From NCBI GenBank assembly GCA_958352145.1, contig CATWNM010000001.1, positions 88,909 to 152,908 on the forward strand: a stretch of DNA of 64,000 nucleotides, read 5' to 3'. The position numbers were made by a program, and so were the translations under genes. This document shows positions 52,121 through 59,312 of this stretch, piece by piece. This DNA comes from an uncultured Eubacteriales bacterium. Lineage in GTDB: Bacteria; Bacillota; Clostridia; Oscillospirales; CAG-272. The notes beneath the pieces were generated by a model that saw nothing but the letters and a program-made list of their open reading frames with translations, did no database searches and had not been told where the DNA came from. Each line of letters starts with the position of its first letter. The stretch's first letter is position 1.

Positions 52121-52933
52121 TTACATATATTTTTTTGCTGCCAGACGAAAACGCCCCTTTTTCGTCGGATCGCCGATGCGTTCGATGCAGAACTTTCCTG
52201 TGCCGCGCACCGTAAGGACATCGCTCGCACGCACTTCGCGGCTGCCCTCGCAGACCGGTTCGTAATTCAGTTCCACGTCCCCGGACAAAATCTTCGCCTT
52301 CGCCGCTTCCCGAGAAAGATTACACAACGCCGCCGTCACGCAGTCCAGACGCGCCGAAGCAATCGTATCTTCGACCTGCCGGAAATTCTGCTCGATCCGG
52401 TAATCCGGGGGCAGGCATACCCGCTGTACCCGAACACGATCGTTTGCGATTCGAAACTCAGTACTCAAAAGAAATTCTTCAATTTTCCGGCTGGCAAATA
52501 CATAGGCGGAATACTCATCGACCAGCGCAATATCTCCGATTGCGCTGCGCTCAATGCCAAGCGAAAGCAGCGCGCCCAGATAATCCCGGTGCGTAAAGTC
52601 CCGAAATCCGCCGCCATAAATTTTCAATGTGCGGATCTCATCCAGCGCATCCACACCCAAGAAATCGAGCGCCGTCTGCAAAAGACCGCCGCCGTCCGCA
52701 ATCTGCGCAATATACTCCGGAAACACAAACAGTTTTTTTCTCTGCGCGCCCGGCGCGCCGCCAAAGAAAGCGGTGCGCTCCGCATGTCCAGCAGTTTGAA
52801 GATACTGCGCAAGAAAAAACTGCTCCGCCGGATTCAAAAAAACCGTGGCGCAAATCTGTCCCGTCGCCCGCGCACAAAGATCCTCCGCGCGGGCGCAAAG
52901 CAGCCGAAAGTCCTCGCTGTCCCGGTAACTCAA
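52121..52933 (-). CDS. ylmH: YlmH-like RNA-binding protein with S4 domain
   Basis: A 270-residue protein with the YlmH N-terminal half and a C-terminal S4 RNA-binding domain (LSREAAKAKILSGDVELNYE ... VRASDVLTVRGTGKF). The gene order yggS-sepF-yggT-ylmH-divIVA is the standard Bacillota division cluster, which supports the call. The start is uncertain: a TTG at 52933 (with AGAGG upstream) overlaps the yggT stop; ATG 52969 or 52999 are possible alternatives that overlap more. Confidence 0.85.
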   Translation of the reverse strand: MSYRDSEDFRLLCARAEDLCARATGQICATVFLNPAEQFFLAQYLQTAGHAERTAFFGGAPGAQRKKLFVFPEYIAQIADGGGLLQTALDFLGVDALDEIRTLKIYGGGFRDFTHRDYLGALLSLGIERSAIGDIALVDEYSAYVFASRKIEEFLLSTEFRIANDRVRVQRVCLPPDYRIEQNFRQVEDTIASARLDCVTAALCNLSREAAKAKILSGDVELNYEPVCEGSREVRASDVLTVRGTGKFCIERIGDPTKKGRFRLAAKKYM

Positions 52934-53184
52934 AGCACCAGCCTCTGCATCAGCAAGATCACAAACCATGTGATCATAAACGAAATATCCAGAGGACATG
53001 TCCGCATAAATTCAAAGCGCATAAGCAGCTGCCGAACCGGAAAGCAGAGCATTGCGGTAAACTCGTTGATAAAATCGGTAAACCGGTTGGAACGCGGTCT
53101 GACCCAAGACAGCACAGCGCCGATCAGCATAATCAGCAGCACGGCTTCCAGACAATAATATACGACTATCTTTATAAAATACAT
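52930..53184 (-). CDS. yggT: YggT family membrane protein
   Basis: An 84-residue protein with two membrane segments and the family RPFRQLLMRFEF-like feature (LCFPVRQLLMRFEFMRTCPLDIS). Role not well defined, possibly osmotic or division-linked. Part of the division cluster. Confidence 0.85.
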   Translation of the reverse strand: MYFIKIVVYYCLEAVLLIMLIGAVLSWVRPRSNRFTDFINEFTAMLCFPVRQLLMRFEFMRTCPLDISFMITWFVILLMQRLVL

Positions 53185-53262
53185 AACGCCTCAACTTGCA
53201 AAAATGAAAATTTCCGTACCGCAGACCCCGGCCCGCGGTACGGCAAATACAGAAAATCTCTA

Positions 53263-53733
53263 TTATTGAGCAGAATCCTCTTCCATCCTCTGCGCCGCTT
53301 TCTGCTTAATCTGCCCCTCGCTTACATCCACATTGGATGGCGTGACGACGTAAGCGCTGTTGGCCACTTTTTTGATGTTGCCGCCGATCGAATACGCAAC
53401 GCCAGTTAAAAAGTCCAAAATTCGACGTGCAGCCTCTTTATTGGTATCTTCCAGATTTAAAACGACCGTGCGCTTGGCTAAAAGATGATCGGCCACCTGC
53501 GCGGAATCCTCAAAATTCTGCGGCTTTACCACTTTCAATTCGATCGCACTGCCGCCGCCCATAATATCATAGCCGCTGCCGCCGATGGTCGGCGCGCTCT
53601 CCTGCATCTCCTCTGTGGCATCCGGCTCGTCGCCGTAATAGGGAGCGGCGTCGTCCGTATCTTCGTACATGTAGCCGCTGTCATATGTATCCTTGCCCAT
53701 GACCTTGTCCTTAATATCACCGAAAAAGCCCAT
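53263..53733 (-). CDS. sepF: Cell-division protein SepF
   Basis: A 156-residue SepF: short amphipathic N-terminus (GFFGDIKDKVMG), acidic linker, and the core domain with KVVKPQNFEDSAQVADHLLAKRTVVLNLEDTNKEAARRILDFL. It tethers FtsZ to the membrane and aids septum formation. ATG 53733 is favoured because GGAGG is 7 bp upstream. Confidence 0.92.
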   Translation of the reverse strand: MGFFGDIKDKVMGKDTYDSGYMYEDTDDAAPYYGDEPDATEEMQESAPTIGGSGYDIMGGGSAIELKVVKPQNFEDSAQVADHLLAKRTVVLNLEDTNKEAARRILDFLTGVAYSIGGNIKKVANSAYVVTPSNVDVSEGQIKQKAAQRMEEDSAQ

Positions 53734-53864
53734 TTTCATTCCTCCGATAATTTATCTGAAATAACTGATTTCTTAGAACGCCCGCGCGCGTCCCATGGAA
53801 AATCCGAACGTGCGCAGCATAAACGAAAGCACAGCGCCTCGCCGTGTATGCCCGCGGGAAAAAC

Positions 53865-54563
53865 TCAAAGCGCACCAACAAAAGCCGCCCGGCCTATGCG
53901 GATCAGATTTGCCCCCTCCGCAAGCGCCGCCTCGAAACTGTCGCTCATGCCCATGGACAGAATACACTTATCTACATTATGAAGTTTTTTTTCGCAAATG
54001 TCAATAAAAATATGATAACTTTCTCTAAAATATTTGCGATATTCCCCCGAATCGGCGCATTTGGGCGCCATGGTCATCAACCCGCGCACACGAATATGCG
54101 GAAAAGCGAACAAGTTTTCCACAAAAGCGGCCGCATCTTCGGGCGCAACCCCGCCCTTGGCAGCTTCGCCTCCGATGTTGACTTCCACCAGACAATCCAT
54201 GATAAGCATATGCTTTGCGGCCTGCCGCTCGATCTCGCGCGCAAGTTCCAAGCTGTCTAAAGATTCGATCATAGATACTTTATCGATAACGTATTTGACT
54301 TTATTTTTCTGCAGTCTGCCGATAAAATGAATTTCCAACCCTTCGCGGTCTAAAAATTCATATTTTTCGAGCAAACTCTGCACGCGGTTTTCGCCGATTT
54401 TCCGTATGCCGAGACGATGTGCGAAATTGATTTCCTCCGGCCGGGCATACTTTGTCGCCAGCAGCAATTCATAGGGCTGCCCGTACGGAGAAGACGCCGC
54501 GGCGGCATCCGCGGCCGCGCGAATTCTCCGAAGATTGTTTTCAATATAGGAAAAATCACTCAT
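53865..54563 (-). CDS. yggS: YggS family PLP-binding protein
   Basis: A 232-residue PLP homeostasis protein of the fold-type III family: LLATKYARPEEINFAHRLGIRKIGENRVQ and HFIGRLQKNKVKYVI motifs, with the PLP-binding Lys in ATKY. It keeps pyridoxal 5'-phosphate levels balanced. Located immediately upstream of sepF. Confidence 0.93.
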   Translation of the reverse strand: MSDFSYIENNLRRIRAAADAAAASSPYGQPYELLLATKYARPEEINFAHRLGIRKIGENRVQSLLEKYEFLDREGLEIHFIGRLQKNKVKYVIDKVSMIESLDSLELAREIERQAAKHMLIMDCLVEVNIGGEAAKGGVAPEDAAAFVENLFAFPHIRVRGLMTMAPKCADSGEYRKYFRESYHIFIDICEKKLHNVDKCILSMGMSDSFEAALAEGANLIRIGRAAFVGAL

Positions 54564-54571
54564 GCTCTCAC

Positions 54572-55867
54572 CTAATTCACGATTTTATCCGGAAACAGTT
54601 CACGCGCGCCGCTGACAATGACATTGTCGTACAGCGCAAGCCCGGCGCAGTAAAGATCATTTGCGGGATCGCCGTCGTCCGCATACAGCGTTTTGCCCTG
54701 CGTGGACACGCTGACAAACACGGCGCCGCCGTTTTCATAAATTACATCGGCCAGGCGAAATTTGATCGTATTTCCGCTGCGTACATACACGCCCACACAG
54801 CCGTCTACAAGACGCAGCGCAGACGCCGGAAGCTTATATCCCGAAACCGTTTCCGTAACCAGACTGACGCGCTGCGTGCGTGCAAAATCAAAATTTTCCG
54901 GCATCGTCTGCGTAGAAAAAATCAGCAGCGCACCGGTGTCGTCCGTATTCACCGCCGCAAGACGCATAGAAATCTCCACACGGCCGGCCGAAAAAAGAAG
55001 CGCATAATTCTTTCCAGCGCGCAGCGCAGCGCCCGTTTCCTTATCCGCCATACAAACCAAATACCACTTGGGATAGCGCACGATTTTTCCGAGCGCGCCC
55101 GAAGAAAGCGGTGCAGCCGCCAAAGCCTTGCGATAAGCGTCCGGCGTCAGCGTCTCTACCGTTTCATAGTCGATAGCGCCTTCATATCCGTCCGTACTGC
55201 TGTAAAAATAGCCTGCAAGCGGTGCTTGGATCACGGCGCTCCCACCGGAAAGCAACGCGGCCACACGCGCCCGCTCGGCTTTCAGCGCCGCAAGCTGCGC
55301 AGTTATCCCCTCTCCGCCCGAGAGAATCCTGTTTCGGCGCGAAAGCGCCGAAAGAAGCGTCTCGGCCTGCGCCAAAGTTTCATAAAGCTCTCCGCGGCGG
55401 CGGGATTCCGATACCGAAAGCAAAAGCTGCATCGCCTCGGATTCGGCCGCAACACCGTCCGCAACCGTGACGTCGCTGCCCAAATCGGACGCTTCTAGCC
55501 GCGCTATCGCACGGTCGAGTTCGGCCAGCTTTTCCACAGAAGCGGAATCGGCATAACCGTTGTACAAAACAGCCACGCGCGCACCGGTCTTGACCCGCTC
55601 TCCGTCCTGAAAATGATAGCTGACCGCGCCTGTACCCGATTCGATCACGGTTTCAGCACGCACAACCGTCCCGGTAAGCTCCAAAGTAACGCGCTCCTCC
55701 GAAAGCGTGGCGGACACAGTCCGCAGTTCCGACGAAAAACCGTTGGTGAGATGATAAAGAATATAGACGACAAGGCCAATCACCAGCAAGATTTTCAACA
55801 GCGCAAGCAAAAAACGCGCGCCGCGGCTATTATTCCCGCCCTCCTGCCATTCCGTTTCCCCGGACAC
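54572..55867 (-). CDS. HlyD-like single-pass extracellular protein
   Basis: A 431-residue protein: one membrane anchor (about residues 18-41), then an extracellular part with a lipoyl-like strand (TGTVVRAETVIESGTGAVSYHFQDGERVKTG), a helical hairpin (about 110-200) and beta-rich C-terminus. This is the HlyD membrane-fusion plan, but no ABC transporter is near. It is conserved next to the division cluster in some Clostridia. I start at GTG 55867, with GGTGAG upstream and 14 bp after miaA; a TTG start at 55915 is less likely. Function unknown. Confidence 0.7.
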   Translation of the reverse strand: MSGETEWQEGGNNSRGARFLLALLKILLVIGLVVYILYHLTNGFSSELRTVSATLSEERVTLELTGTVVRAETVIESGTGAVSYHFQDGERVKTGARVAVLYNGYADSASVEKLAELDRAIARLEASDLGSDVTVADGVAAESEAMQLLLSVSESRRRGELYETLAQAETLLSALSRRNRILSGGEGITAQLAALKAERARVAALLSGGSAVIQAPLAGYFYSSTDGYEGAIDYETVETLTPDAYRKALAAAPLSSGALGKIVRYPKWYLVCMADKETGAALRAGKNYALLFSAGRVEISMRLAAVNTDDTGALLIFSTQTMPENFDFARTQRVSLVTETVSGYKLPASALRLVDGCVGVYVRSGNTIKFRLADVIYENGGAVFVSVSTQGKTLYADDGDPANDLYCAGLALYDNVIVSGARELFPDKIVN

Positions 55868-55881
55868 ATACTCACCCCGTT

Positions 55882-56862
55882 TTAAAATCCGTTTTGCCGA
55901 AGCATAGCGCGGCAATCGGCAAAAATGTCTTCAAAATCCCGCATCCTGCCCGACGGCGTATCGCAAAAAAGCGGATGCACATACTTTTTTGCACCAAACC
56001 AGGTCATCTGCCGTTTGGCATACCGCCGCGTGGCCGTTTTGAGCGTCCTCGCAGCCTCCTCCAGCGTGCATGCGCCGGAAAAGACAGGTACAAGTTCCTT
56101 ATAGCCGATCGCCCCCGCCGCCGTCCGGTTTTTTTCCAGCGCCCCCGATACATACAGACGCCGCGCCTCGTCGAGCAGCCCGGCAGAAAGCATCTCGTCA
56201 ACGCGGCGGTCGATGCGCGCATACAGCAGATCACGATGATGATACGCAAGCCCGATCACATACAGATCGACCGCCGGCGGACGGCCAAGGCTCTCTCGGT
56301 CCCACTCGCTTTTTGGACGGCCAGTCAAATAAAAAATTTCCAACGCGCGCTGAACGCGCCGGACATTGTTTTCATGGATTGCAGCCGCGCTCACAGGGTC
56401 TACCTCGGCAAGGCGCGCATGCAATGCGGCAGGCCCCATCTCTTCGAGGCTGCGCGAAAGCGCCTGCCGCACACGCGCATCCCCGCCGGTCTCTTCCGGC
56501 GCGCCGCCGCGCAGTATGCAGTCGAGATACAGCCCCGTACCGCCGCAGAAAACCGGCAGATTTCCGCGCAGAGAAATTTGCTCTGCACACGCAAGCGCCA
56601 TCGCGGCGAACTCCGCCGCAGAAAAATCCTCCTCCGGCGCGCAGATGTCGATCATATGATGCGGGACCGCCGCACGTTCCGCGGCAGACGGCTTCGCCGT
56701 GCCGATATCAAATCCCCGATAGATCTGCATGGAATCCACGGAAATGATTTCACCGGAATAGGCCTTTGCAATGGCCGACGCAAGCGCGCTCTTGCCGCTG
56801 GCCGTGCTCCCCACAACCGCGACGGAACGCCTTATTTCAAAAGGTCGTTTGTCTTGATCCAT
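55882..56862 (-). CDS. miaA: tRNA dimethylallyltransferase (MiaA)
   Basis: A 326-residue enzyme: P-loop GSTASGKSALA, SVDSMQIYRGFDIGTAKP (prenyl/substrate pocket), then the C-terminal swinging domain with MTWFGAKKY. It adds a dimethylallyl group to A37 of tRNAs reading UNN codons. It overlaps the hydrolase gene by 31 bp. Confidence 0.95.
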   Translation of the reverse strand: MDQDKRPFEIRRSVAVVGSTASGKSALASAIAKAYSGEIISVDSMQIYRGFDIGTAKPSAAERAAVPHHMIDICAPEEDFSAAEFAAMALACAEQISLRGNLPVFCGGTGLYLDCILRGGAPEETGGDARVRQALSRSLEEMGPAALHARLAEVDPVSAAAIHENNVRRVQRALEIFYLTGRPKSEWDRESLGRPPAVDLYVIGLAYHHRDLLYARIDRRVDEMLSAGLLDEARRLYVSGALEKNRTAAGAIGYKELVPVFSGACTLEEAARTLKTATRRYAKRQMTWFGAKKYVHPLFCDTPSGRMRDFEDIFADCRAMLRQNGF

Positions 56863-57761
56863 CCGATCACATCCCCAAAAAATTCTTCTTTATTGGTTTC
56901 ATTGTGGAGTTCATGCCGGGCGTCTTTATACAGTTTCAACTGGACGTTTTTCACGCCGGCGCGCACCAGACGCTCATAAACCTCCGAGGGACCTTTCCCG
57001 TAATTGCCGACGGGATCCATATCGCCGGCCATAAGAAGCGTCGGCAGATTTTTTGGATAAGCCACGGCCCAAGATTCTTTGGAAACGGCATACAATACCG
57101 AAAACAGACCATAAAAACCGGAAGCGGTAAAAATAAAATTCCGCTTCGGATCGTTTTCATATTTCCGGCCGGCAGCAGGATCGCGCGAAAGCCAGGCAAA
57201 CTCGCCTGCGCTCGGAAAGCGCTGGTTATACGTCTTGAACGCCAGCCTGTGCAGCATTTGACTGCGGTAATGGTTGCCGCGGGATTTGCCGATCGCGACC
57301 GCCAAAGCGCGCGCCGTACCAGCCGGATTATTCGTGCCGGCCGTACCGGCAAAAATCGCCCCGTCTACCGTATTTGGGAAAGCGGTGACATAATAGCGCG
57401 CCATAAAGGAGCCCATACTATGCCCAAACAAGACAAGAGGAACCCCTTTATACATCGAACGGATAATTTTATTCATTTTGCGCAAATCCTTGACCACGCT
57501 CACAAATCCGCCGCTTCCGAAATATCCGAGATCCCGCTCATCCTCGGCCGTATTGCCGTGCCCCAAATGGTCGTTGCCGCAAACAACGATGCCCGCGGAC
57601 GTCAGCCGCTGCGCAAATAGCGCGTAATTTTCCACATAATCGCACATCCCGTGCGAGATCTGAACGATCCCGCGCACAGGCCCCTCATCCGGAACATAAA
57701 CATAATAGGCTACGTCCCGCTTTCCGTTGGACGAACGCATAAAATTGACATGCAGCTTCAA
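56832..57761 (-). CDS. Alpha/beta hydrolase (monoacylglycerol lipase-like, S33)
   Basis: A 309-residue hydrolase with the nucleophile elbow GHSMGS (Ser115), an oxyanion-type ISHGM and CGNDHLGHGNT. A cap-domain region (about 140-200) and an Asp-containing LMAGDMDPVGNYGKG and His in ARHELHNE complete the triad. It may hydrolyse lipid esters or a monoglyceride; the substrate is unknown. Confidence 0.85.
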   Translation of the reverse strand: MKLHVNFMRSSNGKRDVAYYVYVPDEGPVRGIVQISHGMCDYVENYALFAQRLTSAGIVVCGNDHLGHGNTAEDERDLGYFGSGGFVSVVKDLRKMNKIIRSMYKGVPLVLFGHSMGSFMARYYVTAFPNTVDGAIFAGTAGTNNPAGTARALAVAIGKSRGNHYRSQMLHRLAFKTYNQRFPSAGEFAWLSRDPAAGRKYENDPKRNFIFTASGFYGLFSVLYAVSKESWAVAYPKNLPTLLMAGDMDPVGNYGKGPSEVYERLVRAGVKNVQLKLYKDARHELHNETNKEEFFGDVIGWIKTNDLLK

Positions 57762-57776
57762 AGTATCACCTCGCCT

Positions 57777-58712
57777 TCAGAGTTCGACTTCATGCTCCAG
57801 GATATAGCGGAGCACCTCAGTTTCGCCGGGAACCGACGCAATAAGCTCCCTCTTGTTTCGGGACGCAAGCGCAATCACGGTGCTTGCGTAGCGCGCGGCA
57901 CGCACGCTTTTTTCCGACCGGAGATTTTCCAAAATCATCGCCGGAACAAAAATTTCGTTGTACCGGGCGTCGGCGTCCTCCACATAGGGGATATAATACG
58001 AAAAATTGCCTTTATAAGCAAAAGCGCCGCCGACGCCGTATTTAAACAGATAGGTCTTGGCTTTGAGCATCTTTGCAAGTGCCACAGCCGCCTCCAGATT
58101 GCTCTGCGCATCCCGCGGCTCGATTCCGGTATACCGCTGGGTCATGTCCGCGCCAAGCGCGATCAGATCAACCGCACCGAGATCGGCAAGCGGAAAATCC
58201 TCCGCCATATACTGCCCATCAAAAAATGCGGGCAATTGTTTTTCCCGCGCAAGAGCGGCGGCGCACACAGCCGCCGGCTGTGCCACATCCAAACTTACAT
58301 AGACCGCATCCGGGAGGCTGGTAAAAGCCTCCTCCACCTGCTCTGCGCCAAGCGCGCCCGAAAGTGCGCTCGAAACATACCGGCGCCGGGAACCGTTTGA
58401 CGCGTCTTCCGTCAAGCAGACCGGCGTTTTGGCGCCTTTGCAGCATTGAATAAAGCGCGTATCCATTCCAAGGTCCGTATAAAATTGAATCAGATCCCGC
58501 CCATATTGATCGTCCCCAACACATCCGCAGAGAATCACCTCACCGCCGAGCCGGGTCAGCGTTACGGCGGCAAGGCTGAGCGCACCGCCCGGCGTGATGC
58601 CGTAATCAAAATCCCCGTACAGTTCCCCGCCGTCTGGCGCAAAGGCGGGCACGCGCAGATCCAAGTCGGCGCGAGCGCTGCCGATCAGCAGAATTCTTTT
58701 TTTCAACGTCAT
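57777..58712 (-). CDS. PfkB family sugar-kinase-like protein (degenerate GAGD)
   Basis: A 311-residue ribokinase/PfkB-family protein: the N-terminal half has the family motif GGALSLAAVTLTRLGGEVILCGCVGDDQYG; the C-terminal half lacks the G-A-G-D anion hole (DADARYNEIFVPAM is seen in its place, so the catalytic Asp is absent). It is probably catalytically impaired or divergent, or acts on an unusual substrate. ATG 58712 follows ACGGAGG. Probably the first gene of the long minus-strand run; a promoter is not obvious. Confidence 0.75.
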   Translation of the reverse strand: MTLKKRILLIGSARADLDLRVPAFAPDGGELYGDFDYGITPGGALSLAAVTLTRLGGEVILCGCVGDDQYGRDLIQFYTDLGMDTRFIQCCKGAKTPVCLTEDASNGSRRRYVSSALSGALGAEQVEEAFTSLPDAVYVSLDVAQPAAVCAAALAREKQLPAFFDGQYMAEDFPLADLGAVDLIALGADMTQRYTGIEPRDAQSNLEAAVALAKMLKAKTYLFKYGVGGAFAYKGNFSYYIPYVEDADARYNEIFVPAMILENLRSEKSVRAARYASTVIALASRNKRELIASVPGETEVLRYILEHEVEL

Positions 58713-58915
58713 TTTCCTCCGTTTGAAGATCGCAAATATAATTATACAATTATAATTATACATTGTGTTTTCATGAAAATCAAGAACAACCATTCCACGC
58801 TCGTAAAATATTCAAAAAATTCTTTGATTTTTCTGTTGCATTTTCCGGAAAGTGTGGTATACTATAAATGTAGAAGAATATCAAACGCAAAAAATTCAAA
58901 TACAGGAGTGATTCT

Positions 58916-59161
58916 ATGCTTTATATCGGAAAGAAGCCCGAAAAGCCGAACGTCGGCAAAATCGTCTTTATGATTTCTGCGGCTGTTGCGGCCGTCGCGG
59001 CACTGGCGGTTCTCGCCTATAAACTGTATCAGAAATACGTTCCTGCCTGCATCGACTGCGAATGCGAAGATTTCCTGGACGACGACGATCTGCCTGAGGA
59101 TGAATCCATCGAGGTTGAATGCGACGACGGCGCGAGCGAAAACGAATTTGAAGAGCAGTAA
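58916..59161 (+). CDS. Small acidic single-pass membrane protein
   Basis: An 81-residue protein: one membrane helix (about 17-38, KIVFMISAAVAAVAALAVLAY), then a strongly acidic tail rich in D and E with three cysteines (ACIDCECEDF). No family recognised. A TTGCAT/TATACT promoter lies upstream near 58833-58860 and a terminator follows. It may be a metal-sensing or structural membrane peptide; this is inference. Confidence 0.7.
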   Translation: MLYIGKKPEKPNVGKIVFMISAAVAAVAALAVLAYKLYQKYVPACIDCECEDFLDDDDLPEDESIEVECDDGASENEFEEQ

Positions 59162-59172
59162 ACTCCGTCTTG

Positions 59173-59193
59173 AGCACCGGCAAAGCCGGTGCT
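59173..59193 (+). terminator. Terminator of the small membrane protein gene
   Basis: Perfect 9-bp stem AGCACCGGC/GCCGGTGCT with a 3-base loop followed by TTTTTG. Confidence 0.9.
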
Positions 59194-59238
59194 TTTTGTT
59201 TCAAAATTACACTTTTAAGAGAAAAACATACGCGCCGG

Positions 59239-59267
59239 TTGACATTGTCCAAAGGCAATGCTATAAT
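59239..59267 (+). promoter_or_regulatory. Promoter of alaS
   Basis: Perfect TTGACA (59239-59244), 17-bp spacer, TATAAT (59262-59267). Only about 45 bases of leader remain, too short for a T-box. Confidence 0.85.
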
Positions 59268-59312
59268 ATTTTGGATTAAATTTCGAATTTTTTGTAAAGG
59301 AAATACTGAGCC

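Noticed and set aside
59268..59312. T-box leader of alaS
   Set aside because: Only about 45 bases lie between the promoter and the start codon, too short.
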